A DNA stretch of 37,811 nucleotides from JBELMB01 sp042088665. GTDB lineage: Bacteria; Pseudomonadota; Alphaproteobacteria; Rhodobacterales; Rhodobacteraceae. Positions 17,070-25,225 of the stretch are shown piece after piece. Numbering within the stretch: the stretch's first letter is position 1; each line of letters opens with the position of its first letter. The DNA is taken from contig JBELMB010000036.1 in assembly GCA_042088665.1 (NCBI GenBank), forward strand, positions 1 through 37,811, in the 5' to 3' direction. The position numbers and the translations under genes are program-made. The notes under the pieces were generated by a model. That model did no database searches, was not told the DNA's origin, and was given only the letters and a program-made list of their open reading frames with translations.

Positions 17070-18527
17070 TTAACGGGCGTTTGCCTCCGTCAGTCTTTTC
17101 CCCAGATCCCCGGTCTGCGCGATGGCCTCCCGGTAGATTGCGTACAGATCCTTGGACCGTGCGGCTTGACCGGGATCGGGTGCATAGGTCCTGTCATAAA
17201 CGGCCAAAGCCCCCAGCGCGTCCGCAATCCGCGGGAAATGACCCGCGCCCACCGCGGCCATCATCGCCGCGCCCAGAACGCCGGGCTCACCCGAGGCGAG
17301 CACACGCAATTCCGCGCCAAGGATGTCTGCACGGATCTGGTTCCAGGGCGCGGATCGAAACCCGCCGCCACCACACAGGATCACGTCACTTGAGACATTG
17401 GCCGAGGTCTGCAAGGTCTCAAGCCCCATGCGCGCTGCCATTGCGACCCCTTCATAGACAGCGCGGGCAAAATCGCCCTGCTGGGTCGCGCGGCTCACGC
17501 CGAGGAAGGCGGCCCGCAGATCGGCATCCCAAAGCGGCGCGCGCTCGCCTTGCAGTTGGGGCAGGAACAGGGGCGTCGAGCCGCTTTGCGGCGTGTCGGC
17601 CACCAATCGGGTCATCTGATCAAGGGTCAGACCCTGAGAGTGCGCAAACCACATCTTTGCGTCTCCCCCCGATTGCGTCGGTGCTGCGTGCAAGCGGATC
17701 CCGTCATAGTCGGGAAAGACAATTGCGCCCGGGGTCGGGACCACCGTCTGGGACGAAATGCCCATGATCTCACTGGTGCCACTGAGATAGATCGATGTGC
17801 CTTCCTGCGCGCCACCGGTGCCCACCAATCCGGCCCAGGCGTCCATTGTGCCGCAGATCAGCGGTCTTCCGGCAAGCGGGCCGTCGCTGATTGGACCCAC
17901 GGATTGCATCACCCCATGCAACGGGGCCACACGGTGCCGCGCGCCGGGCACAAGGTCCAGCACGTCCGGAACATAGGCCAACCCCGTATCCACAAGGCCG
18001 ATGCTGGACAGGGCGTCCGTCACCGGGCGACCCGTCAGATGGAGGGCAAGGTAGTCCTTGGGCAAAAGGACCCATCGTGTCTGCTCCCACACATCCGGGG
18101 CGTGTTGGGCAACCCATGCCATGCGCGAACAGGCGTGGCTGGCATCAATGGGCATCGGCGCGCTCCACCAGTGCAGTTTCTGCGCCTCGGTGACCTGTGC
18201 ATCGAGATCCGCCGCGACCGATTGCGCCCGTCCGTCCTGCCAGACAATTGCTGGGACAAGGGCCCGGCCATCCGTGTCAACAAACACATGGGTGTTGACC
18301 TGACTGGTCAGACCTGCGGCGACAACGCCCTGCACATCCATGGTGTTCAAAGCCTGCGAGACCAACCTTAGCCAATCCGTTGGCTCTTGCTCGACGATCC
18401 CGCCCGGACGCCTTTGCGTCCCGTAGCTTTGCGAAAAGCGCGATACGACTTGGCCGGTTTCGTCAATGACCGCCGCTTTGACGGAGGTCGTTCCAACATC
18501 TATTCCAACGAACCGAGCTTTTTGCAT
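17070..18527 (-). CDS. FGGY-family carbohydrate kinase (xylulokinase-like)
   Basis: This 485-residue cytoplasmic sugar kinase has the N-terminal phosphate-binding loop GIDVGTTSVKAAVID, followed by the family element AGLTSQVNTHVFVD with IVWQDGRA. The centre holds GTMDAWAGLVGTGG and STSIYLSGTSE-like residues (TSIYLSGTSEIMG). The C-terminal signature region is ILCGGGGFRSAPWNQIRADI with GEPGVLGAAMMAA. The start MQKARFVGID is preceded by GGGAG; the in-frame extension to 18770 lacks a signal. It is the first gene of the operon. An importer coupled to a kinase but without an isomerase or dehydrogenase suggests that the substrate is a ketose or polyol phosphorylated directly, or that other steps are encoded elsewhere. 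Confidence 0.9.
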   Translation of the reverse strand: MQKARFVGIDVGTTSVKAAVIDETGQVVSRFSQSYGTQRRPGGIVEQEPTDWLRLVSQALNTMDVQGVVAAGLTSQVNTHVFVDTDGRALVPAIVWQDGRAQSVAADLDAQVTEAQKLHWWSAPMPIDASHACSRMAWVAQHAPDVWEQTRWVLLPKDYLALHLTGRPVTDALSSIGLVDTGLAYVPDVLDLVPGARHRVAPLHGVMQSVGPISDGPLAGRPLICGTMDAWAGLVGTGGAQEGTSIYLSGTSEIMGISSQTVVPTPGAIVFPDYDGIRLHAAPTQSGGDAKMWFAHSQGLTLDQMTRLVADTPQSGSTPLFLPQLQGERAPLWDADLRAAFLGVSRATQQGDFARAVYEGVAMAARMGLETLQTSANVSSDVILCGGGGFRSAPWNQIRADILGAELRVLASGEPGVLGAAMMAAVGAGHFPRIADALGALAVYDRTYAPDPGQAARSKDLYAIYREAIAQTGDLGKRLTEANAR

Positions 18528-18548
18528 GCCGAACTCCCAATTGCGCAG

Positions 18549-18582
18549 AGACCAGTCTATTGGTCTTGGCTGAGGAATTATA
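18549..18582 (-). promoter_or_regulatory. Kinase operon leader: TATAAT box and 6-bp palindrome
   Basis: On the minus strand a perfect TATAAT lies at 18582-18577, about 50 bases before the kinase start. Downstream of it a perfect inverted repeat, AGACCA (18549-18554) and TGGTCT (18561-18566), has a 6-base spacer. A repressor bound there would sit at the transcription start. No good -35 is visible and no regulator gene is adjacent. Confidence 0.4.
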
Positions 18583-18869
18583 ACCAAAAGCTGGCAGCTG
18601 CTGCGAGGCTGATGGTGGAGGCGAAGATCTTTGGGCGCCGTTTGCATGGCGACCGGGCGTAGCGCCAAACCTTTGGCCAGTCGCTCCTTTGGCCTGCCGC
18701 AGATGACAAGGGTCACCGCCCGACAGCGCATGTCCCGGCAAACCCGATGGGAGCCTCGCTGGTTTCGCAAGGCGTTTTTGGCAGGCTCTGCCGGGTAAAA
18801 AACTCAGTATGTGGGGACTGTTAAGCCAGTGCGGGCGGCCTGCTGACCGGTTGCGTTGCCCGAGGGGTA

Positions 18870-19075
18870 ACCGCTTCTCATGAGAGCGGTGTTTCATGGG
18901 CACGCCACGTTGCCGTAAGGCATTGCGATCGGTGGAAACAATTCCGTTCAGATTGCGCAGGGCTTTTTTTCGGCGACGTCCGGCGGCAAAGCCGGGCTTC
19001 GGACCGTGAACACCGTGTTCTGAGGCCAGGGGGGCGAGCCCGCAAGCCGACAAGGCACCCCAGCTGTCTGATATC
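18870..19075 (-). mobile_element. Possible IS110-family transposase C-terminal trace
   Basis: On the minus strand one frame reads GLAPLASEHGVH, then FAAGRRRKKAL and DRNALRQRGVP. The order and spacing resemble the C-terminal part of IS110-type transposases (usual form SLAGLAPxxxxSG, then GGRxxVRRALY, then DPxLRxFxQRL). No DEDD catalytic domain or ends are seen, so this is at best a decayed trace. The rest of the gap 18528-19153 holds the kinase promoter near 18550-18600 and no other recognisable coding sequence. Confidence 0.35.
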
Positions 19076-19109
19076 CGATGGCTGCGCCTGAACACTCAAC
19101 CACAGCCGG

Positions 19110-19141
19110 AGGGCGGGCAGGGGGTTCGTCCCCGCCCGCTC
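19110..19141 (-). terminator. GC-rich hairpin after the metallo-beta-lactamase-fold gene
   Basis: Just past the TGA at 19154 on the minus strand, GGGCGGGG and CCCC..GCCC form a hairpin around ACGAA with a two-base bulge. No T-run follows, so it is a terminator candidate of uncertain strength. Confidence 0.4.
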
Positions 19142-19153
19142 CCGCGCAATTGC

Positions 19154-20035
19154 TCAGCTGGTTTGAGCGTGATTGCCGAAATACATGAACTCGCGGTCCA
19201 TACCGGCCACATCTCCGGCTTCGAGAAACAGGCTCGCGCTGTCCAGCATTTTGAAGCTCTACCGCGATTTGACCCAGTCATCCGCGTGCTGCTGCGAGCC
19301 ATCGACAGGCAGCGTCAAAACATCGACCTGTCCGATGGCATCCCGGAATGCCTGCGGATTGTGCCGGGTGTCACCCCAGATCAATGTCCGGATGCCGCCG
19401 GTTTCGACCAGATAGACCACCCTATCCATGTCGCTCACATTTTCCGGCGGGCAGGCATTTACGCCAAACTCGGCCAAGGCGTTTGTCCAGTCGTACCACG
19501 ACGGTGCGCGGCAGACATGTTTGTCGGCGAACCCGGTGATCTTGACTTCAGCGAATTCAAAATGCCCCACCATCCGGTCCAGAAACATGGTCGAGATCGG
19601 GCGATGAATGGCATCGTGGTCGAAATGGGTGTGCGTCGACAGGCAGATATAGACCGGCGTTTCGGGGACTTCATTCCTGAACCACAGACCCCAGGCGCCG
19701 GAGGGATCGTCACGCCACGGGTCAAACAAGAGCATTGCGCCGCCCGGTGAGGCGATCTTGATCGCGCAATGGCCGTAAAAATCGATGCCCACCGTGCCCA
19801 AGACTTCTGTTCCGGTGATCTTTTGCAACTCGATCACACCATTGTTGTTGCCGGGTTGCGTCCAGTCGGTCGATTGGGCCTGCGCGGAGGAGCTGGTCAG
19901 CAGGCTGGCCGCCCCGCCAACGCCCTCAGCCCCTGCCGCCATAAAGAGCGAGCGGCGGGAAAGTCCCTCCGCCAATCCATCCTTTTCACCATTGATCAGG
20001 GTGGGTTGTCGTTCGAGGTCATCTCTGTTGTTCAA
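19154..20035 (-). pseudogene. Tat-exported metallo-beta-lactamase-fold hydrolase, interrupted by an amber codon
   Basis: A twin-arginine leader is present (SRRSLFMAAGAEGVGGAAS, then cleavage near SAQAQ). The UlaG-like metal-hydrolase fold follows, with the metal motif STHTHFDHDAIH and the strands IRTLIWGDTRHN and DVLTLPVDGSQQ. An in-frame TAG at 19261-19259 stops the frame after DDWVKSR. The same frame continues for 34 codons (FKMLDSASLFLEAGDVAGMD and on to FGNHAQTS) to TGA at 19154. Relatives that I recall have about 30 more residues between GSQ and AEDWV, including a PHH metal-site segment, so an internal deletion is also likely. No ATG fits; TTG at 20035 is the best start, without a strong ribosome site. 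It is probably inactive. Confidence 0.6.
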
Positions 20036-20133
20036 AGATCTGGCTTTAGATGCGGTGATGGTAGCAACAGAGGTTTCCCGGTATTGTTGTAGATTAATGC
20101 CAGCAAAATAAGGAGAAATTCCGCATGGATCCT

Positions 20134-20517
20134 CTACTGCAAGGAAAGCAGCAAGCTGCACAGGTTCTTTCCGCCATGTCTGAGGTCCAGCTTGGACCGA
20201 ATGTTGTTTCGGTGAAACTCGACCGTGCTGCGCCCGTGTGACAAGCTGCGTGTGATGTCCTTTGTGGACTGACCGTTCATGATCATCTGGGCAATCTCTT
20301 TGAAGAGGTCCAGGTCGGCGTCGATCACGCGGGCGAACTCTTGAAGGGCTTCCCGGAAAAGCGTCGCGCGTTGGTTGTGCCGTTGGTTGAGCACACAGAT
20401 GTTGCCGAACACCGCACCACCCGGCCATTTCAATGGCTGGTCGATGTAAAAGCTCATCCCGTGTCCCCTATCGTCATTGTATGACAATGGAAAAAACCCC
20501 TGAAAGTGATCCATCAA
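20134..20517 (-). pseudogene. Truncated GAF-LuxR regulator remnant
   Basis: The first part (SFYIDQPLKWPGGAVFGNIC, then FREALQEFARVIDADLDLF) looks like the end of a GAF-type sensor domain. The second (MIMNGQSTKDITRSLSHGRS, then TVEFHRNNIRSKLDLRHGGK) looks like a LuxR-type helix-turn-helix in which several usual residues have changed. The sensor domain lacks its N-terminal half. DNA with IS3-type similarity begins shortly beyond its 5' end, so insertion and decay are the likely cause. The remaining frame is open for 127 codons, but a working regulator is doubtful. Confidence 0.55.
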
Positions 20518-20594
20518 CCGGGATAGATTGTCCCGTAGATTTGGGGGGCCAGCGATGGCTGGAAAGCGAGAAAACCCTGAAGATAAATTATAAA

Positions 20595-20842
20595 AGCGTC
20601 GGCAAGCTGAAGTTCTGCAAGGACAAGGTGCAACGGTTGCCGAGGCGGTGCGCCAGATCGGTGGGACGCAGCAAACCTTTTATCGATGGCCGAAGCTCTA
20701 TGGTGGGATGCAGCGGTCACAGCTCACCCACTTGAAGGAGCTTGAGAAAGGGAACCTGCGGCGGGCGGAGTCCGCCCTGACATCGGAAAAGCTCGTTCTG
20801 AGCGAAGCAGCGAGGGGAAACTTCCAAGTCCTTCACGTCGTC
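20595..20842 (+). mobile_element. IS3-family OrfA remnant
   Basis: The frame AVRQIGGTQQTFYRWPKLYG, then MQRSQLTHLKELEKGNLRRA and EKLVLSEAARGNF, matches the helix-turn-helix and leucine-rich coiled region of IS3-family (IS51/IS407-like) OrfA. The start is out of frame and the orfB transposase and both ends are missing. It runs directly into a small palindromic repeat at 20845. Confidence 0.65.
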
Positions 20843-20844
20843 CC

Positions 20845-20886
20845 ACTGCCCGGCAGGCGATTGCGGAGCAATCTGCCGAGAGGGGC
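20845..20886 (-). repeat. Small palindromic repeat, copy A
   Basis: This 42-base unit is, in reverse complement, nearly identical to 21158-21200 (two substitutions and one indel). Its core is a hairpin, GCGATTGC-GGA-GCAATC, flanked by CCGGCAG and CTGCCG that extend the stem. Copy A ends the IS3 remnant. Confidence 0.7.
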
Positions 20887-21157
20887 CAAAAGACCCTGAA
20901 TGTCAGCCTCCCGCATCGCGGAGGAACCGGGCCGCTGAACCTTTTGATCGACAGTACAGGTAACAAATCCGAAGGTGAGAGCGCGCAAGCACGGTGACCC
21001 AAAGCCGCGCATTTGGTGCAAGATACACATGGGGATCGACGCAGGAACGCTGCAAGTCCGAGCCGTGGAAGTCGCCACCAGTAATGTCGGTGACGCGCCA
21101 AAGCTGCCCGAGTTGCTCAATCGAATCCCGCCCGATCAGGACACCGGGTCCGTAACC

Positions 21158-21200
21158 GCCCCTTCTCGGCAGATTGCTTCGCAATCGCCTGCCGGGCAAT
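21158..21200 (+). repeat. Small palindromic repeat, copy B, inside the IS5 transposase
   Basis: This is the inverted counterpart of 20845-20886. The core GATTGC-TTC-GCAATC is a perfect hairpin, extended by CTCGGCA and TGCCGGG. It falls between the codons for GSVTA and DGAYDTRK-like residues, normally contiguous in the transposase, so it inserted after or during decay of the element. Confidence 0.7.
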
Positions 21201-21484
21201 GGATGGGGCCTACGACACGCGCAAAGGCCACGATGCGATTGCCGAACGCCATGCCCACGCCGTCATCCCGCCGCGGAAGAATGCCAAATCGTGCAAGCCC
21301 ACCAGTGCCGGGGCTATCACTCGGAACAAAGCGGTCAACGCGTCGCGATACCTCTGTCGCGCCATCTGGCGGTGGTGGAGCGGATACCATCGCCGGAACC
21401 GCGTCGAAAGCAAACCTGTCGGGATCATGCTGCCCATAACCCTGTCGGTCAGTGGGTGCATTGTGTGAAACTGGTGGGGCAGAG

Positions 21485-21525
21485 CCCGCCTCTCACACAT
21501 TCTGTGAATGTGTTGCCGGGCGGGG
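21485..21525. repeat. Second type of small palindrome inside the IS5 transposase
   Basis: ACACATTC (21495-21502) and GAATGTGT (21506-21513) are perfect inverted arms around TGT. They are flanked by CCCGCC and GGGCGGGG, which extend the pairing. The unit separates the codons for KLVGQ from MARDFDRQ, which are adjacent in intact relatives. Confidence 0.5.
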
Positions 21526-21682
21526 CATGGCGCGGGACTTCGACCGGCAGGTCGCTGAGGTCCAAATCCGAATAGTGGTTCTCAACCACTATACCGCAAT
21601 TGGCATACTCAGCATTATGCCCGGAGGATAGGTCCGTCCGCGGAAAGGGGAAGACCGCCCTCCGAACGATTTGTGCAACAAA

Positions 21683-22432
21683 CACTCACTCGGGTGCCAT
21701 TGATCCTGCGGTGGCCGGGACGTGTTGCCGTTGGTGCCCGGTTTGAGGGTTAGGTCCAGTGGATGGATTTGCCAGCGACACTTCTGGACGCGTCGCAATG
21801 CGCGCCGGGCCGCGGCATACAAGGGCAGTCCCTTTTGCAGCGGGTTTCTGGAATTGAACGCGCGGCGTGGCCATGGGTCATGTCAGAAATCTGCGTTTCA
21901 GTTTTCCGAAGGATCCACAAAACATGACGACATTGCTGCGGCAGGGAGAATGGAAATTTAACAATCTGAACAACTTGGATGAATGCCGGGATCAAAGACG
22001 CAAGATGAAGGCTTCGATTGTGGAGGCGATGTGGAACGCCGAGGACCGGACTTTGGCCAAAGGCAGAGAATGGTCAGTGCCGGTTCTTCCCTTTGATAGG
22101 ATTGCTGCAGGCTAGGGACCCATTGATGTCCGCATCCCTGCCTGCGCCATTGTCCAAAAACACAAGAGGACATGTCGTGTCTTTTCGGGTTGTGCACTGC
22201 AAAGAGGGCGCGTGGCAATCGGACACGAAAGATGCCGTGAGATTTTCGTTCAGCCGTCGTCCGCGCTGATACCATCACGACTCTGGCGCGGGGATCAGAC
22301 CCCGACGTGACACGCACTCTTTGTCCACTGTTGGCCGGTCGCCATGGGTGCAGTGACACTTGGTCAGGTGAGGCACGTTTTGGGGAGAGCGACCGCTGAC
22401 GCGCTCCTCCCCGGGCAAAGCGGCTGCGTTTG
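21683..22432. other. Gene-less stretch after the IS5 remnant
   Basis: No frame on either strand gives a protein I can identify in these 750 bases. One plus-strand frame (21924-22115, MTTLLRQGEWKFNNLNNLDE) is open for about 60 codons but has no recognisable motif or ribosome site. The stretch is less GC-rich in places (around 21940-22010) and is best read as decayed or imported DNA. Confidence 0.4.
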
Positions 22433-23194
22433 TCAGTATTGCACGCCCAGAGTAAGCGCCCCATCGACCAGAAGGTTGGCGCCGGACACGAAACTCGCCG
22501 CTGGACTGGCCAGAAACACGGCGGCCTGCGCAACTTCTTGCGGGGTGCCCATGCGCCCCATAGGGTTGGCCGCAACTTGTTTGGCAAAAAACTCGGGATT
22601 GTTGCGTTCGGTTTTGCCCCAGACGCCCTCTTCGAAGTAGATGTTGCCCGGCGAGACGGCGTTCACGCGCACACCTTCGGGGGCAAGACTGCGCGCCAGG
22701 CCCTTGGCATAGTTGATCACCGCAGCTTTCATTGCGCCGTAGGGCTTCGGGCCACCGGGCGTGTGCAAGGCCGCGATGGATGAAATGAACACCAGCGACC
22801 CCGCATCGGATGTCTTCAAATGCGGGATCGCGGCCTCGGCGCCGTGGAACGTCGCCATCATGTCGACGTCAAAGCTTTGCTGCCATGCGGCTTCATCCGT
22901 GCCCTGGTTCAAGGCGCTCACGTTGGCGATGAAGATATCCAGCCCGCCAAAGGTTTCGGCGGACCGGTCGATCCATGCGGCCTGTGACACGCCGTCGGTT
23001 GCATCCACCGACGCACCGATGGCGGAGCCGCCGATGGCGTTCAACGCGTCGACAGTTGCCTCAACGGCGGCGCCGTCTCGTGCACAAATTGCGACGTTGC
23101 AGCCCTCGGATGCAAGCAACTCGGCGATTGCGCGACCGATGCCGCGGGTGGCGCCAGCGATTGCGGCATTCTTGCCCTTGAGATTCAGATCCAT
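22433..23194 (-). CDS. Short-chain dehydrogenase/reductase
   Basis: This 253-residue classical SDR has the cofactor loop AGATRGIGRAIAELL (usual TGxxxGIG, first T replaced by A) and CARDGAAV after the second strand. It reads IANVSAL where NNAG is usual. The catalytic residues are seen in LVFISSIAAL (Ser) and KPYGAMKAAVI (Tyr and Lys). The PGNIYFEEGVW loop and the C-terminal SGANLLVDGALT are typical. The start at MDLNLKGKN has AAGGA upstream; the longer frame to 23248 lacks support. It is the third gene behind the MDR gene on the minus strand, after a 123-base gap. The substrate is unknown. Confidence 0.88.
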   Translation of the reverse strand: MDLNLKGKNAAIAGATRGIGRAIAELLASEGCNVAICARDGAAVEATVDALNAIGGSAIGASVDATDGVSQAAWIDRSAETFGGLDIFIANVSALNQGTDEAAWQQSFDVDMMATFHGAEAAIPHLKTSDAGSLVFISSIAALHTPGGPKPYGAMKAAVINYAKGLARSLAPEGVRVNAVSPGNIYFEEGVWGKTERNNPEFFAKQVAANPMGRMGTPQEVAQAAVFLASPAASFVSGANLLVDGALTLGVQY

Positions 23195-23317
23195 GTGCTG
23201 CGTCCTTTGACTTTGGGCGAGGCAAGATGCGCTTTGTCGCCGTCGCACCCCGTTTCTACCAACTGGTCTCGTGCCTGTGAAAGCGCCAGGGCGGCGTCCA
23301 ATTCGGCCCGGTTTGCT

Positions 23318-24097
23318 CTAGAAGGGCATGAACGCCCCATCGATTGTGTATATGCTGCCATTGATGAACTTGGCGTCATCGCGGCTTAGAAACGCGATCA
23401 AGGCGGCGACTTCTGACGGGTCTCCGTAACGTCCCGCGGGAATGGCACCGATGACCATGGCCCTGGCTTTGGCGGCGTCCTCGGGTGAGGCATCGGCTTC
23501 GACGGCGGCGAGCATTTCCGTGTCGATCTGACCGGGACAGACCGCGTTCACGCGGATCTCTTCTGCTGCATAGGCCTTTGCGCCGTTCTTCGTCAGGCCC
23601 ACCACCGCATGTTTGCTGGCGCAATAGGCGGGCATCGTGGCACGCCCACCGATCAGCCCCGCAGCCGACGAGATATTGATGATTGCCCCGCCGCCGTTGC
23701 GACGCAGGGCGGGAACGCCATGTTTCATCATCAGGAATACGCCGCCGACGTTGACGTCCATCACGTGGTTGAAGGCCTCCAGCGTCTGCTCTTCGATGCG
23801 ACCGCTTTCCCCGACGATGCCGGCGCCGTTCACCAGCACATCGAGCTTGCCAAAGTCGGCTTCGGCACGCGCGACAAGGCCACGCGCCTCCTCTTCCTTT
23901 GAGACATCGGCGCTGTGGCCGAAAACGTTCGGACCGAGTTCCTCCAACGCGCGGAGCTTCTCTGGGTTGCGGCCCGAGGCAATGACCGTTGCCCCGTCCG
24001 CGGCCAGCCGCTTGACCGTGGCTTCACCGATGCCACCTGTGGCACCGGTGAGGATGATGACCTTGCCCGTCAGGGGGGCCGTCTGAGGTCCGCTCAT
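23318..24097 (-). CDS. Short-chain dehydrogenase/reductase
   Basis: This 259-residue classical SDR has the cofactor motif TGATGGIGEATVKRL, VNGAGIVGE (NNAG variant), the catalytic serine in INISSAAGLIGG, and Tyr/Lys in PAYCASKHAVVG. The C-terminal end is NGSIYTIDGAFMPF, typical of the FabG-like branch. The arginine in ASGRNPEK, after the second strand, suggests NADP(H) preference (inference). The start lies 3 bases after the stop of the MDR gene, so the two are in one operon. Confidence 0.9.
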   Translation of the reverse strand: MSGPQTAPLTGKVIILTGATGGIGEATVKRLAADGATVIASGRNPEKLRALEELGPNVFGHSADVSKEEEARGLVARAEADFGKLDVLVNGAGIVGESGRIEEQTLEAFNHVMDVNVGGVFLMMKHGVPALRRNGGGAIINISSAAGLIGGRATMPAYCASKHAVVGLTKNGAKAYAAEEIRVNAVCPGQIDTEMLAAVEADASPEDAAKARAMVIGAIPAGRYGDPSEVAALIAFLSRDDAKFINGSIYTIDGAFMPF

Positions 24098-24100
24098 GGT

Positions 24101-25108
24101 TTAGCTGCCGAAACCGCTCAGCACGGTCTTGCCGATTGCAGAGCCTTCTTCCTGATGCGCAAGCGCTTCGCGCAGGGTTGCCTCGCTCATCGCACCACAG
24201 TTCTTGTTCACGGTCGACATCAGGTCACCGCTGTCGAGCATCTCGGACACGCGTGTCAGCAGCTTGCCTTGGGCATCCATGTCGTCGGTCTGGAACATCG
24301 AGCGCGTGAACATGAACTCCCAGCTGTAAGACAGGGCCTTGAGCTTGATCGCGCCGATGTTGATGCCCTGCGGGTCATCGATCAAGGCGATGTGACCGCG
24401 CGGTTTGATCAGGTCGACGATGGCGTCGAAATGCTGGTCTGTCTGGTTCAGCGTCGCCACGTATTTCGGCGAAATGCCAAGCGCTTTCATCTCTTCGTTG
24501 AGTGGGTTGCGATGGTTGATGACATGGTCGGCCCCCATCTTTTTCACCCATGTGACCGTGTCATCGCGGGAGGCGGTTGCGATCACTGTCAGGCCGGTCA
24601 GCTTCTTGGCCAGCTGGATCAGGATCGAGCCGACGCCACCGGCGCCGCCGACGATCAGGATGGCTTCTCCGGCGCCTTCGCCTTCCTTGATGCCAAAGCT
24701 GTCGAACAGGATTTCCCACGCCGTGATGCTGGTCAGGGGCATGCCTGCGGCATCTGCAAAATCCAGCGAGGCGGGCTTGCGGCCCACAAGGCGTTCGTCC
24801 ACCGCCTGAAACTCTGCGTTGGTTCCGGGGCGGGTGAATTCACCAGCGTAGAACACTTCGTCTCCGGGTTTGAACATGGTGACATCCGCACCGACCTCTT
24901 TCACGACACCGGCCGCATCAAACCCGAGGGTGCGCGTGCCTTCGGGCGGGCGATTGGCACGGACTTTCACATCAACGGGGTTGACCGATACGCCGCGCAC
25001 TTCGACCAGCAGGTCGCGCGCACCGGGCGTGGGCATCTCTGCGTCGAATGCGACAACGGAGTTCGGGGCCGAGATCGGTCCGCGTTCGCTGTATCCAAGA
25101 GCTTTCAT
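24101..25108 (-). CDS. Zinc-free MDR oxidoreductase (quinone-oxidoreductase-like)
   Basis: This 335-residue medium-chain dehydrogenase/reductase is of the NADPH:quinone reductase branch. The N-terminal GroES-like domain contains VSVNPVDVKVR, and no cysteine/histidine zinc-ligand set is seen. The NADPH-binding loop is VGGAGGVGSILIQLAKKL at about 153-170. The family element PLTSITAWEILFD precedes it. The start is set by GGAGGACACC directly upstream. It heads an operon with two SDRs and is divergent from an HxlR-type regulator. That pairing is common for quinone- or aldehyde-responsive enzymes, so detoxification of an electrophile is a reasonable guess. Confidence 0.9.
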   Translation of the reverse strand: MKALGYSERGPISAPNSVVAFDAEMPTPGARDLLVEVRGVSVNPVDVKVRANRPPEGTRTLGFDAAGVVKEVGADVTMFKPGDEVFYAGEFTRPGTNAEFQAVDERLVGRKPASLDFADAAGMPLTSITAWEILFDSFGIKEGEGAGEAILIVGGAGGVGSILIQLAKKLTGLTVIATASRDDTVTWVKKMGADHVINHRNPLNEEMKALGISPKYVATLNQTDQHFDAIVDLIKPRGHIALIDDPQGINIGAIKLKALSYSWEFMFTRSMFQTDDMDAQGKLLTRVSEMLDSGDLMSTVNKNCGAMSEATLREALAHQEEGSAIGKTVLSGFGS

Positions 25109-25168
25109 GTGGTGTCCTCCATCAAGCTGTTCACAATTTGCGGTCCAAAATGCGGATACACCTCGATT

Positions 25169-25200
25169 TTGACAAGAACCTACATTTTTGTAAGTATAGG
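25169..25200. promoter_or_regulatory. Divergent promoter and likely HxlR operator
   Basis: TTGACA at 25169-25174 is a good -35 toward hxlR, with TAAGTA 16 bases on. On the other strand TATACT (25199-25194) could be the -10 for the MDR operon. Between them TACA-TTTT-TGTA (25181-25192) is a perfect inverted repeat. It sits inside the wider pair CCTA (25179-25182) and TAGG (25197-25200). One bound dimer would cover both promoters. Confidence 0.5.
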
Positions 25201-25225
25201 AAATCGGGTTGCGAGGACGGAGCAC

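Larger units (their letters stand above)
20935..21682 (+). mobile_element. Decayed IS5-family transposase with insertions
   Basis: Successive frames read LLIDSTGNKSEGE, RKHGDPKPRIWCKIHMGIDA, VGDAPKLPELLNRIPPDQD, AYDTRKGHDAIAERHAHAVI, SGYHRRNRVESK, VHCVKLVGQ and finally MARDFDRQVAEVQIRIVVLN ending at a TAG (21629-21631). This is the DDE half of an IS5-family transposase common in Rhodobacterales. TTTGTGCAACAAA at 21670-21682 may be the right end. Compared with the family as I recall it, extra segments of about 40 bases interrupt the frame at 21158-21200, near 21425-21465 and at 21483-21525. The N-terminal part is missing. Confidence 0.75.

Noticed and set aside
23915..25225. Upstream plus-strand extension of the hxlR frame to 560 codons
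   Set aside because: The extension runs antisense through the MDR and SDR genes; the true start at 25226 has a ribosome site and matches family length.
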